Assembly: GCF_900009145.1 (NCBI RefSeq)
Contig: NZ_LN889782.1
Span: 817,503 to 881,502, forward strand
Length of the DNA: 64,000 nucleotides
Source: Planktothrix tepida PCC 9214
GTDB lineage: Bacteria > Cyanobacteriota > Cyanobacteriia > Cyanobacteriales > Microcoleaceae
Direction of reading: 5' to 3'
A program made the position numbers and the translations under genes. The notes under the pieces were generated by a model. That model searched no databases and was not told the origin of the DNA. It saw only the letters and a list, made by a program, of their open reading frames with translations. Of the stretch, positions 29,191 to 39,317 are shown one piece after another (the stretch's first letter is position 1; every line of letters begins with the position of its first letter).

Positions 29191-30117
29191 ATGACTAACC
29201 TTTCTGTTGTTATCCCCGTTTATAATGGTGAAACGGATTTGCCGGATTTAATTGATTGTTTGCGATCGCAAACCTATCCGGCAGATCAAGTAGAATACTT
29301 ATTGGTTGATAATAATAGTCAGGATAATTCTGTTGCGATTGTCAAGGAATTAGCAGCGCATTCTTCAATTCAGATTCGGTCGTTGTCAGAAAATCAGATT
29401 CAAAGTTCATATGCTGCTCGTAATGCCGGAATTCGAGCCGCGACCGGGGAAATTATTGCCTTTACGGATATGGATTGCCGTCCAGAACCTCAATGGTTAG
29501 AGGAATTAATTAAACCCTTTTATAATCAAAATATCGGGTTAGTTGCAGGTGAAATCATTGCTTTACCCAGTGAAAATTTATTAGAAAAGTATGCCGATAA
29601 ACAAGATACTTTATCTCAAAAACACACCTTAAATCATGGGTTTTTACCCTACGGTCAAACGGCTAATTTAGCCATTCGGCGTGTGATTTTTGAACAGGTG
29701 GGTTTGTTTCGTCCCTACCTGACTACTGGGGGGGATGCCGATATCTGTTGGCGGATTCAACAACAAACGAATTATCAATTAGAATTTGCACCTCTAGCAA
29801 CGGTTAAACATCGTCATCGGTCTACGTTCAAAGCCTTACAAAGTCAGTGGCGACGCTACGGACAATCCAATCGTTATTTACACGAACTTCATGGTATTAA
29901 TTTAATGGAAGGGTTAACCTTTTCTGATTATGTTTATCGCTTAGGACGTTGGGTTTTAAAAGAATTACCTCTCGGTAGCGTAAAACTTTTGATGGGAAAA
30001 GCGGAAATCGTGGATTTAGTCAGTACCCCCATCTCGTTATTAAATGGAACTGCTCGCTTTCAAGGACAACAACAATCGAAATTATCTGAACAAGCTGAAT
30101 GGATTGAACATTTGTAA
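29191..30117 (+). CDS. Family 2 glycosyltransferase
   Basis: 308 aa. GT-A fold start NLSVVIPVYNGETDLPDLI, nucleotide-sugar region VEYLLVDNNSQDNS, the metal-binding acidic site FTDMDCRPEP, and an acceptor region with TTGGDADICWRIQQ. No clear membrane helices, so probably cytoplasmic or peripheral. The donor and acceptor are unknown. It lies 34 bases after mraY on the same strand, so the two may be co-transcribed, suggesting envelope polysaccharide work. Confidence 0.85.
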   Translation: MTNLSVVIPVYNGETDLPDLIDCLRSQTYPADQVEYLLVDNNSQDNSVAIVKELAAHSSIQIRSLSENQIQSSYAARNAGIRAATGEIIAFTDMDCRPEPQWLEELIKPFYNQNIGLVAGEIIALPSENLLEKYADKQDTLSQKHTLNHGFLPYGQTANLAIRRVIFEQVGLFRPYLTTGGDADICWRIQQQTNYQLEFAPLATVKHRHRSTFKALQSQWRRYGQSNRYLHELHGINLMEGLTFSDYVYRLGRWVLKELPLGSVKLLMGKAEIVDLVSTPISLLNGTARFQGQQQSKLSEQAEWIEHL

Positions 30118-30705
30118 TAAAAATAGAAACGTTATTCTCGGAATATCCTCAACTGAGCTTCATAAATCTACCCCTTTTGTAAAACTTATGATTTTAGGGA
30201 AAACTCTGATTATATAAAATTAAATTATATAACGAATGAATCAGCCCGGTTGACTAAAAGCCGAAGCAATACTAAAAACCTAAATTTCCGTTAGAATTCG
30301 GTTACTGTTCTGACTAGGTTTATATTTTGAATCAAAAATCTGTATTGAAAATTACAATTATTTAAAATAAAAACCATAAAACCATAAAAATATTTTATCT
30401 TAAAAAACAGTTGCTTTTAATGAATTTTTCTTAAGCTTTTGGCTAATTAGAAATAAACTTGGTATGTTTTTAACATCAAGTTAACATTGCTCATTTTCTC
30501 AGACTAAGCTCAACTTACAGATTGCACCGCACCAAGCTAAGGACGTCTTTCTCGTTTTAACTTAGAAACCCTAATTTCTCAAAAACCAGTTTTACTGAAA
30601 TCACTAGCCTATCCTCATCCGATACGCTATTTGATTTGAGTAGTTTACTATTTTCAAGTAGTCCTAGATTAGCTTGGCTATTCTGTCATCACTTCCCCTC
30701 TGATT
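30118..30705. other. 588-base AT-rich spacer without recognisable gene
   Basis: I see no convincing open frame or known RNA. It includes A/T-rich runs at about 30360-30430 and a GGTATGTTTTTAACATCAAG stretch near 30470. There may be a promoter for downstream transcripts. Its size and the decayed gene fragment that follows suggest a region of past gene loss. Confidence 0.4.
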
Positions 30706-30873
30706 ATGCCTCAGCAACCCCCAAAAGTTTATCATCCAGAACTGGGTTATTTTCCCATTCCGGTTTCAAAATCAAAACCTCCACCTAGAATTTGTTTTTT
30801 AGGTGGAGGTTTTGCTGGACTCTATTTAATTCCCCCCGAATTTAAACACAGGAAAATTTCCCCTTCATTCTAA
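30706..30873 (+). pseudogene. Remnant N-terminus of a type II NAD(P)H dehydrogenase-like flavoprotein
   Basis: ATG 30706 opens a 55-codon frame ending at TAA 30871-30873. Residues 25-40 read PPPRICFLGGGFAGLY, the FAD-binding GxGxxG start of NDH-2-type oxidoreductases (usually RICILGGGFGGLYTAL). After LY the sequence leaves the family pattern (LIPPEFKH) and soon stops, so only about 40 of the usual 400-450 residues survive. The codons for PPPR and LGGG make a 13-bp inverted repeat (AAACCTCCACCTA/TAGGTGGAGGTTT), so a hairpin-only explanation is possible. I favour a gene remnant because of the match to the fold start. Confidence 0.5.
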
Positions 30874-30920
30874 CTTAACTCCCAACAAGCTTTATAAACT
30901 CTTCAGTATTGCACTCAGTC

Positions 30921-31492
30921 ATGTCTAAACTTAATTCAGATCAAGCTTTATTGTCAAATCAACAATTGGAGCGAATTCTCTTATGGAAATTATCAAGAAG
31001 AAAAACCATAAATTGCTGTCTAAAATCCCGGGTTCGTTAATAATTTTGTTGGTAATTTTCTTACACTTATTGACCGAAAATATGAGATTTTGCTCCCATC
31101 GAAATTCCAACTTTTTTCTGTTAAAAATTATTTGTTTTAGCATTCCCAACGATCCAGATTTATATCCATTTTTAGATTATCCTATATATCCTGGAGCTAG
31201 ATATGAAGGCGTTAATATTAACCAATATTTTCTCATCGGAATTTTAGAAGATGGAACAGAAGTAACGATTACAAGCAACGATTTGAATAGTTCTCATGAT
31301 AATTTTTTAAGAAATATATTACCTCAAATTGAAAAGCAGAATCTTAAACTGATCGAAAATTATGTTAAAATTTATGAACAAAAATCCAGTTTTAATCTAG
31401 TGAGGCTGCGTTTAGAAAACCATCCCTTAGTAATTACCCGTGAAGGAGTTAATTCCACAGAAAAAGAAGTCGTTGTCGATCTGAAGTTGTAA
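30921..31492 (+). CDS. Hypothetical protein, single membrane anchor, possibly frameshifted near its start
   Basis: The clear frame is 30983-31492 (169 aa). A membrane segment (GSLIILLVIFLHLL, about residues 18-31) is followed by an outward domain with YPFLDYPIYPGARYEGVNI, FLIGILEDGTEVTI and LVRLRLENHP. The YPxYP motif and the GILEDGTE strand resemble unnamed cyanobacterial membrane proteins; I cannot give a function. A second frame begins at ATG 30921 (SKLNSDQALLSNQQLERI) and overlaps it, ending at 31037. The two together could be one gene split by a frameshift, or the first may be noise. I give the wider span; 30983 is the safer start. Confidence 0.5.
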
Positions 31493-31596
31493 AGCCTATT
31501 GAATCAACATTATTAATTGTAGGGGGAATGAACACGACCGTTTTCACCCTTTTTAGGGGATAATTCAAAGTAGACCTGTTTGTTGACGAAATCGCC

Positions 31597-32406
31597 ATGA
31601 CTCGATTTAGACTGTCTCAACAACACTTAAATTTGTTGTCTCTGTGTCCCCGAAAGTTTCAATATACCTATTTAGATCAATTGGTTTCCCCCATCTCTCC
31701 AGAGGATGAGGAACGCATCACTTGGGGAAATCGATTTCACCTGTTGATGCAGCAACATGAGTTAGGATTACCGGTGGAAGCATTACTCACGGAAGACCTT
31801 GAATTAAAACGCTGTTATACTGAATTTTTAAGTGTTGCATCGGATATTTTTACGTTAAATTCTGATCAGCAAAATTTAAGATTTCGAGAAGCAGAACATT
31901 ACCGAAGTTTAAATTTCAAGGATGATTTATTAGTTGCTATTTATGATTTAATTAAAGCCGAGGAACAACAAGCGCAAATATTTGATTGGAAAACCTATCC
32001 TCGTCCCCAAAATCGCCATCTTTTAGAACAAAATTGGCAAACTCGATTATATCTTTATCTTTTAGTCGAAACCAGTCAATATTTACCCGAACAAGTTTCG
32101 ATGACCTATTGGTTTGTTAAGTCTCCTCAAAAACAACCTCCTCAATCTTTACACTTTCCCTATACTGAACAACAGCATCAAAAAAATCAACAAGATTTAA
32201 CCCAACTGATTGATCAATTTCATCACTATTTAGAGGGTTATGAACAAGGTAAACCCTTTCCCCAGGTTGATATAACTCAAGGATATTGTAAATCTTGTCA
32301 ATTCGGGATTCGTTGTCAACGAGTTCCTGAAGAATTAGCACTTGATCAACCTTTAAATTCTCTGAATCTTTATAATATTGATCAAATTCAAGAAGTTACA
32401 ATCTAA
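31597..32406 (+). CDS. PD-(D/E)XK nuclease family protein with likely Fe-S cluster
   Basis: 269 aa, RecB/Cas4-like nuclease. Motifs: LSLCPRKFQYTYLDQL at the N-terminus, WGNRFHLLMQ, the catalytic strand IFDWKTYPRP, the QTRLYLYLL helix, and a C-terminal GYCKSCQFGIRC. The lone N-terminal Cys plus the three C-terminal cysteines match the four-cysteine iron-sulfur pattern of AddB/Cas4-type nucleases. It probably acts on DNA ends. It is followed after 44 bases by recJ on the same strand, so a shared role in recombinational repair is likely. No cas genes are nearby. Confidence 0.82.
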   Translation: MTRFRLSQQHLNLLSLCPRKFQYTYLDQLVSPISPEDEERITWGNRFHLLMQQHELGLPVEALLTEDLELKRCYTEFLSVASDIFTLNSDQQNLRFREAEHYRSLNFKDDLLVAIYDLIKAEEQQAQIFDWKTYPRPQNRHLLEQNWQTRLYLYLLVETSQYLPEQVSMTYWFVKSPQKQPPQSLHFPYTEQQHQKNQQDLTQLIDQFHHYLEGYEQGKPFPQVDITQGYCKSCQFGIRCQRVPEELALDQPLNSLNLYNIDQIQEVTI

Positions 32407-32450
32407 AGGATTAATCTTTTTACCTATCACTGTTCCCTGTTCCCTACTAT

Positions 32451-34832
32451 ATGTGGCAAATTCAACCAACTTTAGATGTTCCTGAATGGGTAATTCCTAT
32501 TATTCAAGAGTATGCACCTCAAAGTTCAGGAAAATATATTGCTCAATTATTGCTTCGCCGAAGAATACAAACCCCTCAACAATTAGTTGGATTTTTAAAT
32601 CCTCAATGTTATCAATCTGCAAGTCCCTTTGAGTTTGGAATTGAGATGGAAAGGGCCGTTGAACGATTAGTTTTAGCGCGAAATAACCAAGAAATTGTAA
32701 CCATTTGGGGAGATTTTGATGCTGATGGGATTACTGCAACTTCTGTGTTATGGGATGGATTAGGACAATTTTTTAATCGTGAAAACCAGCAACTATCTTA
32801 TTATATCCCTAATCGATTAATAGAATCTCATGGATTAAATTATACCGGAATTGATCAATTATATCAACAAGGATGCCAGTTAATTGTTACCTGTGATACG
32901 GGAAGTACAAATTTAAAAGAAATTGAATATGCTCATCAATTAGGGATTGATATTATTGTTACGGATCATCATACTTTGCTCGAAGAAAGACCGCCTGTTA
33001 TTGCGATTATTAATCCCCGTTATTTATCTCCAGATCATCCTTTATATCATTTATCAGGCGTTGCCGTTGCTTATAAATTAGTCGAGGCATTATATGAAAT
33101 TTTACCCAATATTCCTCAACGTCCCTTAGAAGATTTATTAGATTTAGTTGCGATTGGTTTAATTGCTGACTTAGTTCAACTCAAAGGAGATTGTCGTTAT
33201 TTAGCTCAATTAGGAATTGAAAAATTACAACAACAATTAAAAAATCCAACCCGTCCAGGGGTCGCTAAACTGTTAGAACTCTGTAAACGAACAGGCGATC
33301 GCCCGACGGATATTTCCTTCGGTCTTGGCCCTAGAATTAATGCCGTGAGTCGCATTTATGGCGATGCTAAATTCTGTGTTGAACTCCTCACCAGCCGAGA
33401 TAAAAAACGCTGTCAACAACTCGCTTTAGAAACCGAATTAGCCAATACTCGCCGTAAAGCATTACAACAAGATGTGACCCGTGATGTTATGGCAAAATTA
33501 AGAAAAATAGATTTATCAACTACTCAAGTTATTGTGTTATCCGATGCTCAATGGCCGGGAGGAGTTTTAGGTTTAGTGGCGGGTCAAGTCGCTCAAAATT
33601 ATGGACGACCGACGATTTTATTAACCACCGAAGGAACAATTAATTTATCCGGTTATGGAGATCAATTAAGTCAGAATTCAGAGTTTAAATTAGCTAGAGG
33701 TTCTGCTCGTTCAGTAAATCAAATTGATCTCTATGAATTAGTTAAAAGTCAATCCCATCTTTTACATCGATTTGGGGGTCATCCCTTAGCCGCTGGGTTA
33801 AGTTTACCCGTAGAAAATATACCTATTTTTACCGATGCTATTAATCGCCAAATGCGAGAACAAGTTGAATCGGATTTAGAAGAAATTGGACAACGGAATA
33901 TTCAAGTTGATTTAGTTTGCACCGTTGCCGAATTAGGGGTTGATTTATTTCAAGAATTAAAACTATTAGAACCTTGTGGAATGGGAAACCCAGTTCCGAA
34001 ACTTTTAATTCAAAATTGTTGGTTTACAAATGCTTGGCATTCTTTAGAACAAGATGTTAGAGGACGAAAAGTTCAATATATTAAAACCACTTTTGAACTG
34101 TGGGATGAGTCCACCACAACGGGATTTCCGGGGGTTTGGTGGGGACATTATAAAGATGAATTGCCAGAGGGACGTTCAGATGTTTTAGTTGAACTGGATT
34201 TTAATACCTTTAAAAAACAATATGAAATTCGCGTATTAGAATTATATTCTGCTGAAAATCAAGCTCTGATCTCATCGATTAATTTTGCTGATCACCCGAT
34301 TTTAGATTATCGAAATCAACCCCTAGATGAACGTTTATCTAATTCGGAAGGAAGTCAAAATCCATTAATTCTCAAAGATTGTCCAACGTGTTGGGAAGAC
34401 TTACAAGCTTGGTTTCGACGCGCCTATACTCAAAAAAAACCCTTAGCGATCGCTTATACCTTACCTGAATTATTACCTCCTGTCAAAATTTGGGAACAAC
34501 TCATTGGAATTGCAAAATATCTTAGTCGTACCCATCAAGCCGTCACCCATCAACAACTGCGCCATCAATTAAACCTCGGAGGAATCCCCTTAAAAATAGG
34601 TTTTGAAGCCTTAAAACTCCTAGGATTTAAAATTGAATATCGGGATCATTCCTGTTATATAACTCGACAGGATTTATCACCCTTGAATGCTTCCCCAACT
34701 CTTCCCCAATTAATCCAAACCTTTTTAATTGCTGTTCAAGAAGAACAGTTTCGGCGCGAATATTTTTGTAATGTTCCTGTTTCAACCCTAGAATATTTTG
34801 CTATTCAAACCATGAAAAATATAGGAGTTTAA
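32451..34832 (+). CDS. recJ: Single-stranded-DNA-specific exonuclease RecJ
   Basis: 793 aa. DHH-family 5'-3' single-strand exonuclease used in recombination and repair. Motifs: TIWGDFDADGITATSVLWDG, LIVTCDTG, IVTDHHTLLE with the DHH triad, and DLVAIGLIADLVQL. The DHHA1 region has WPGGVLGLVAGQVA and RFGGHPLAAGLSLP. An OB-fold segment and about 150 extra C-terminal residues follow (VKIWEQLIGIAKYLSRTHQ), longer than E. coli RecJ (577 aa) and with a winged-helix-like look. It is co-oriented with the PD-(D/E)XK nuclease gene. Confidence 0.93.
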   Translation: MWQIQPTLDVPEWVIPIIQEYAPQSSGKYIAQLLLRRRIQTPQQLVGFLNPQCYQSASPFEFGIEMERAVERLVLARNNQEIVTIWGDFDADGITATSVLWDGLGQFFNRENQQLSYYIPNRLIESHGLNYTGIDQLYQQGCQLIVTCDTGSTNLKEIEYAHQLGIDIIVTDHHTLLEERPPVIAIINPRYLSPDHPLYHLSGVAVAYKLVEALYEILPNIPQRPLEDLLDLVAIGLIADLVQLKGDCRYLAQLGIEKLQQQLKNPTRPGVAKLLELCKRTGDRPTDISFGLGPRINAVSRIYGDAKFCVELLTSRDKKRCQQLALETELANTRRKALQQDVTRDVMAKLRKIDLSTTQVIVLSDAQWPGGVLGLVAGQVAQNYGRPTILLTTEGTINLSGYGDQLSQNSEFKLARGSARSVNQIDLYELVKSQSHLLHRFGGHPLAAGLSLPVENIPIFTDAINRQMREQVESDLEEIGQRNIQVDLVCTVAELGVDLFQELKLLEPCGMGNPVPKLLIQNCWFTNAWHSLEQDVRGRKVQYIKTTFELWDESTTTGFPGVWWGHYKDELPEGRSDVLVELDFNTFKKQYEIRVLELYSAENQALISSINFADHPILDYRNQPLDERLSNSEGSQNPLILKDCPTCWEDLQAWFRRAYTQKKPLAIAYTLPELLPPVKIWEQLIGIAKYLSRTHQAVTHQQLRHQLNLGGIPLKIGFEALKLLGFKIEYRDHSCYITRQDLSPLNASPTLPQLIQTFLIAVQEEQFRREYFCNVPVSTLEYFAIQTMKNIGV

Positions 34833-34860
34833 GCATAAAAAAACTCAAGTTTTACTGAAC

Positions 34861-36186
34861 TTAGGGAGAATATTGAATCCGATAAATTCGACCATTACTT
34901 TCTTCCGTAAAAATCAAACTTCCATCGGGTAAGACTAATAATCCTACCGGACGACCCCAGGTTTCAGGGATAGAAGGATTAACTAAAAATCCAGTTAAAA
35001 ACTCTTCATAATAATCTTGGGGACGACCTTGATTAAAGGGAATAAAAACTAATTTATATCCCGTTCCTGCATTCCGGTTCCAACTGCCTCGAAAGGCAAC
35101 AAATGCCCCATTTTTATATTGATCAGGGAAGGTATTTCCATCATAAAATTGTAACCCTAAAGCAGCAGAATGGGCTTGAAACAGAACATCAGGTTTTAAT
35201 GTTTTTTGAACTAAATCCGGCTGAATACTTTGACCATTTTCAACATGACGCGGATCAAGGTTATTGGGTGTAAAATAACTATAGGGCCATCCATAGAATT
35301 CTCCTGGTCGAATACGAGTAAAATAATCAGGAACTAAATCATCTCCTAAGCCATCTCGTTCATTAACAGTTGTATAGAGTTCTGTGGTTTGGGGATGGAA
35401 ATCTAACCCAACAGGATTTCTAAGTCCAGACGCAAAAGTTTGTTGATTAGAGCCATCTAAATTCATGATTTGAACCGATGCTCTAGGAAGATTTTCTTCA
35501 CTCACATTTGTTTCTGAACCTATAGAAACATAGAGTTTTTTATTATCGGGAGAAACAACAACATTTCGAGTCCAATGCTGGTTATATCCGCCTCCGGGTA
35601 ACGTTGCTATTTTCTCACCAGTTCCGGTCAGTTGATCTTGATTATTATAAGCATAACGTCTGACTTCGTTTGTATTTCCTAAGAAAAAATAATTGGGAGA
35701 AAATGCCATTCCAAAGGGAATATTTAACCCATTTTTTCCGTCAGCAAAGGTTGTAATCTCATCCGTTACTCCATCTTTATTAGTATCTTTTAATAACCGA
35801 ATTCGGTTTTGTTTGGTTTCAGTAACTAATACATTACCATTGGGGGTTAAGGCTAACCAACGGGGATTATCTAGGTTTTCAGCAAATATATTAACTTTAA
35901 ATCCGGGGGGAACATTTAAAACGGGGTTATCTGGAATTGCAATAACTTGAGGCGGCTTAGAAGCACTATTACTATGAAAGGGTTGAGGTAAACTTTCTAA
36001 AGTAATCCGAATCGGTTGGGGGGATAAAGGCTTTATTGGAATCGGTTTTGGGGGTTCGGGAGTAGCAGAAATAGCTGTTGATTCAGAATTGGAAATGGGG
36101 GGAGTAATTAAGGAGCGATCGCTATTTTGTTGACAAGCGATTAACAGCCCTAAAAATAAGATTGGAAAATAACGCCAATTCAACAT
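34861..36186 (-). CDS. Sorbosone dehydrogenase-family beta-propeller lipoprotein
   Basis: 441 aa. The signal peptide ends in a lipobox, FLGLLIACQQ (Cys18), so the mature protein is a lipoprotein. A proline-rich spacer (about 30-75) precedes a propeller domain: GFKVNIFAENLDNPRWLALTPNG, VTETKQNRIRLLKDTNKDGV with a calcium-like DTNKDG site, GMAFSPNYFFLG, HWTRNVVVSPDNKKLYVSIGS, FASGLRNPVGLDFHP, RPGEFYGWPYSYF. The family includes PQQ-dependent sugar dehydrogenases, but many members have no proven enzyme activity. The substrate is unknown. It is convergent with recJ. Confidence 0.82.
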   Translation of the reverse strand: MLNWRYFPILFLGLLIACQQNSDRSLITPPISNSESTAISATPEPPKPIPIKPLSPQPIRITLESLPQPFHSNSASKPPQVIAIPDNPVLNVPPGFKVNIFAENLDNPRWLALTPNGNVLVTETKQNRIRLLKDTNKDGVTDEITTFADGKNGLNIPFGMAFSPNYFFLGNTNEVRRYAYNNQDQLTGTGEKIATLPGGGYNQHWTRNVVVSPDNKKLYVSIGSETNVSEENLPRASVQIMNLDGSNQQTFASGLRNPVGLDFHPQTTELYTTVNERDGLGDDLVPDYFTRIRPGEFYGWPYSYFTPNNLDPRHVENGQSIQPDLVQKTLKPDVLFQAHSAALGLQFYDGNTFPDQYKNGAFVAFRGSWNRNAGTGYKLVFIPFNQGRPQDYYEEFLTGFLVNPSIPETWGRPVGLLVLPDGSLIFTEESNGRIYRIQYSP

Positions 36187-36260
36187 AAAAACTTTCCCCC
36201 TATTGATGAGTTATTTAATGTCTATCATCAATTATACAAAAAATCAAAAAAATGGGGGTT

Positions 36261-36275
36261 AGAAACTCGGTTTCT
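36261..36275. repeat. AGAAACTCGGTTTCT hairpin, degraded copy of the AAACCCGGTTTCT element
   Basis: The arms AGAAAC and GTTTCT pair around TCG. It lies upstream of both the lipoprotein gene and the pentapeptide gene. Its arms match those of the larger hairpins at 6742 and 19955. Confidence 0.45.
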
Positions 36276-36387
36276 GTATTCACCTAAGTAACTGAAAGGA
36301 AAGTTAAGTTATAAACTAAGTTTCTGAGTCCTGGTGTCAATTTTGAGATAAACTATGATTTGTCGAGATTAAAATTTGAGTTACGCC

Positions 36388-37071
36388 ATGAAAGTGATTG
36401 CTTTCGTGATTAAAACAGGGTTAATTCTGAGTTTCATATTAGGTTGGACAGTTCCCACTGAGGCGACCAACTTCAAAACGATAGAACAATTAGTTGAAAC
36501 GAAAGCTTGTCCTTCATTCCTTTGGCAAAGTTGCAACTTAGAAGGCGCAAATTTAGAAGGATTTGATTTATCGAATGCTCAGTTGTCAGGAGCCAATTTA
36601 AAACAAGCAAATTTAAAAAATGCCAATTTAAGATATGCTAATTTATCAGGAGGTAATTTGCGAGCCGCTCATTTAGAAAATGCCAATTTATTAGGAGCAA
36701 ATCTCAGCCATGCTTACCTATCAAAAGCCAATTTAACCCATGCCAGTTTATTAGAAGCGAATTTTACTTTAGCTAATTTAACTCATGCTAATTTAGAAAA
36801 ATCAACCTTATTGGGAGCCAGATTATGGGGAACAAACTTAACGCAAGCGAATTTAACTTATGCCAGTTTACGAGGCACTAATTTACAATATGCCAACTTA
36901 GAAAAAAGTAATTTAAGCTTTGCCGAATTAAACAGCTTATTGTTTCGAGATTCCCCTCAATTTACGAATCTCAGTAATGCTAATTTAGAAGGAGCAAACC
37001 TAGAAGGCGTTAATTTAGAAACCGTGATTTTAGAAGGTGCTGTCATGCCGGATGGTTCAATTCATGAGTAA
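36388..37071 (+). CDS. Secreted pentapeptide-repeat protein
   Basis: 227 aa. The N-terminal signal sequence (VIAFVIKTGLILSFILGW, cleavage probably after TEA) is followed by a short region with two cysteines (KACPSFLWQSCNLEGAN). About 30 A(N/D)LxX pentapeptides follow (LSGANLKQANLKNANLRYAN), forming a right-handed quadrilateral beta-helix. There is a less regular break near LLFRDSPQFTNLS. A periplasmic or thylakoid-lumen location is likely. The function is unknown. The start is ATG 36388 rather than an in-frame TTG at 36376. Confidence 0.85.
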   Translation: MKVIAFVIKTGLILSFILGWTVPTEATNFKTIEQLVETKACPSFLWQSCNLEGANLEGFDLSNAQLSGANLKQANLKNANLRYANLSGGNLRAAHLENANLLGANLSHAYLSKANLTHASLLEANFTLANLTHANLEKSTLLGARLWGTNLTQANLTYASLRGTNLQYANLEKSNLSFAELNSLLFRDSPQFTNLSNANLEGANLEGVNLETVILEGAVMPDGSIHE

Positions 37072-37092
37072 TCATTGAAGGTTAAAATCCGT

Positions 37093-37098
37093 TATAAT
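37093..37098 (+). promoter_or_regulatory. Candidate -10 box for the ccdA-ccsB operon
   Basis: A perfect TATAAT lies 11 bases before ATG 37109. There is no -35 box at the usual spacing (TTGAAG at 37075 is only 12 bases away). If it is used, transcription would start near 37105, leaving almost no leader for ATG 37109 and making ATG 37130 a candidate start. Confidence 0.35.
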
Positions 37099-37108
37099 AG
37101 TCCAGGAA

Positions 37109-37867
37109 ATGACTCGCTTAATTCATGTCATGCTAGAAACCCTACAAACAAAATTGTATGAACTGGCACAACTGGCAAATGATCTGGTTCAAACCCAACT
37201 AACTCATCTAACTGGGGTGAGTATTGCTGTTATTTTTATGGCGGGTTTGTTAACCAGTTTAACGCCTTGTATGCTGTCCATGTTACCGATTACCATTGGC
37301 TATATTGGTGGTTATGAAACCGAAAATCGACAACAAGCCGCCATTCAATCCATTTGGTTTGCATTAGGACTGGCTACCACCTTAGCTGGGTTAGGAATTC
37401 TGGCATCTTTTGTCGGACAAGTCTATGGTCAAATTGGCTTTGGTTTACCCATTATTGTAAGTGTGATTGCGATTTTAATGGGGTTAAATTTATTAGAAGC
37501 TTTGCCCCTACAAATGCCTGCTTTTGATACAATGGGATGGATACCTAAACAGTTTCCCCAAAGCTTGAAATCCTATTTATTAGGGTTAACCTTTGGGTTA
37601 GTCGCGTCTCCCTGTAGTACCCCTGTATTGGCAACATTATTAGCCTGGGTTTCTACAACAGGAGATATTATTTTAGGAGGAATTTTATTATTAGCTTATG
37701 CAGTTGGTTATGTTGCACCTTTGGTATTAGCAGGAACCTTTACAGCCACGATTAAAAAAATGCTAGAACTGCGAAAATGGTCTAACTGGATTACGCCGAC
37801 AAGTGGCGTTTTATTAGTTGGGTTTGGTGTATTTTCGCTGGTGTTTAGATTGTTACCCGTTACTTAA
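37109..37867 (+). CDS. ccdA: Cytochrome c biogenesis protein CcdA (thiol-disulfide electron carrier)
   Basis: 252 aa, about six membrane helices. The two redox cysteines sit in [21 protein letters not shown] and [16 protein letters not shown]. CcdA moves electrons across the thylakoid or plasma membrane to keep apocytochrome c cysteines reduced. It is followed after 17 bases by the CcsB gene, the standard cyanobacterial system II pair. ATG 37109 is used; ATG 37130 is an alternative and would still keep both cysteines and all helices. Confidence 0.92.
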   Translation: MTRLIHVMLETLQTKLYELAQLANDLVQTQLTHLTGVSIAVIFMAGLLTSLTPCMLSMLPITIGYIGGYETENRQQAAIQSIWFALGLATTLAGLGILASFVGQVYGQIGFGLPIIVSVIAILMGLNLLEALPLQMPAFDTMGWIPKQFPQSLKSYLLGLTFGLVASPCSTPVLATLLAWVSTTGDIILGGILLLAYAVGYVAPLVLAGTFTATIKKMLELRKWSNWITPTSGVLLVGFGVFSLVFRLLPVT

Positions 37868-37884
37868 TCACAGAGGAACATAAA

Positions 37885-39294
37885 ATGGAGACAGAACCGT
37901 CAGTATTTCAAAAACTAATAGCGGGAGAAACCTTAATCAAAAAAGTGTTTAGGAAAGAAATTTTACCGATTTTAGCCGATTTAAGACTCGCTATTTTACT
38001 GTTATTAATAATTGCTGTTTTTAGTATTTCAGGAACACTTCTCGAACAAGGTCAATCCCTAGAATATTATCAATCCAATTATCCTGAACATCCTGCTTTA
38101 TTTGGCTTTTTAACCTGGAAAATTATTATTTTTATTGGGTTGGATCATGTTTATCGAACTTGGTGGTTTTTATCGCTTTTAGTGTTATTTGGGAGTAGCT
38201 TAACGGCTTGTACCTTTACCCGACAATTACCGACTTTAAAATCAGCCCGTCGCTGGACTTATTACGATAAACCCCAACAATTTCAAAGTATTGCTTTAAG
38301 TGCTGAATTAACCACAGGTTCTTTAACCGCTTTAGAACCTTTACTGAAAAAACGTCATTATTTAGTTTTTCAAGACGGGAATAAACTTTATGCTAGACGG
38401 GGAATTATCGGAAGAATAGGGCCGATTGTCGTTCATGGGAGTATGTTGATTATTTTAGCAGGTTCTATTATTGGTTCAATTACAGGATTTACAGCCCAAG
38501 AAATGGTTCCAGGGGGGAATATTTTTCAAGTTAAAAATATCCTAGATGCGGGACAATTTTCCCAAGCTCAAATTCCTAAAGATTGGGCGGTTAAGGTTAA
38601 TCGTTTTTGGATTGATTATGATCCTGATGGCAGAATTGATCAATTTTATTCAGATTTATCAGTTATTAATAAACAAGGGGAGGAAGTTGAGCGTAAAACG
38701 ATTCATGTTAACGAACCTTTTCGATATCAAGGCGTGACTTTTTATCAAGCAGATTGGGGTATTGGAGCCTTACGAGTGCGGGTGAATAAAAGCCCTGTAT
38801 TTCGCTTACCAATGGCTCCCTTAGACACCGGAGGTCAAGGACGAATTTGGGGAACCTGGATTCCCATTAAACCGGATTTTAGTGCCGGGGTTTCTGTCTT
38901 AGCCAAAGATTTAAAAGGAACCGTATTAGTCTATAACGGAAAGGGTGAATTAGTGTCAACCGTCCGCGAGGGAATGTCAACCGAAGTGGATGGAGTAACG
39001 TTATTTATTGATGAAGTTGTCGGGAGTACGGGATTACAAATTAAAGCCGATCCGGGGATTCCCATTGTTTATTTAGGGTTTGGGTTGTTAATGATTAGCG
39101 TGATGATGAGTTATGTTTCCCATTCTCAAATTTGGGCATTAAAAGAAGGAGAACGTTTATATATTGCGGGTAAAACTAATCGAGCAAAAGTCACCTTTGA
39201 ACGGGAAATTGTTGCTATTTTAGATGACTTAAATGATTTAGATCAAAATAATTTACTTTCGGTCGGTAATTTGTCAGAAAATTTACAAAATTGA
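37885..39294 (+). CDS. ccs1: Cytochrome c biogenesis protein CcsB/Ccs1 (ResB family)
   Basis: 469 aa. Three N-terminal helices ([58 protein letters not shown]), a large lumenal domain with [19 protein letters not shown], and a final helix ([19 protein letters not shown]) before a SHSQIWAL tail. It is part of the system II haem-attachment complex with CcsA; no ccsA gene lies in this window. An AGAGGA ribosome binding site precedes ATG 37885. Co-transcribed with ccdA. Confidence 0.92.
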   Translation: METEPSVFQKLIAGETLIKKVFRKEILPILADLRLAILLLLIIAVFSISGTLLEQGQSLEYYQSNYPEHPALFGFLTWKIIIFIGLDHVYRTWWFLSLLVLFGSSLTACTFTRQLPTLKSARRWTYYDKPQQFQSIALSAELTTGSLTALEPLLKKRHYLVFQDGNKLYARRGIIGRIGPIVVHGSMLIILAGSIIGSITGFTAQEMVPGGNIFQVKNILDAGQFSQAQIPKDWAVKVNRFWIDYDPDGRIDQFYSDLSVINKQGEEVERKTIHVNEPFRYQGVTFYQADWGIGALRVRVNKSPVFRLPMAPLDTGGQGRIWGTWIPIKPDFSAGVSVLAKDLKGTVLVYNGKGELVSTVREGMSTEVDGVTLFIDEVVGSTGLQIKADPGIPIVYLGFGLLMISVMMSYVSHSQIWALKEGERLYIAGKTNRAKVTFEREIVAILDDLNDLDQNNLLSVGNLSENLQN

Positions 39295-39317
39295 TCTGAA
39301 TTCCCGTTCTGTTGTAT

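Noticed and set aside
30776-30815. Rho-independent terminator made by the AAACCTCCACCTA inverted repeat
   Set aside because: There is no U tract after the second arm and no gene ends just before it; the codons also encode an FAD-binding motif.
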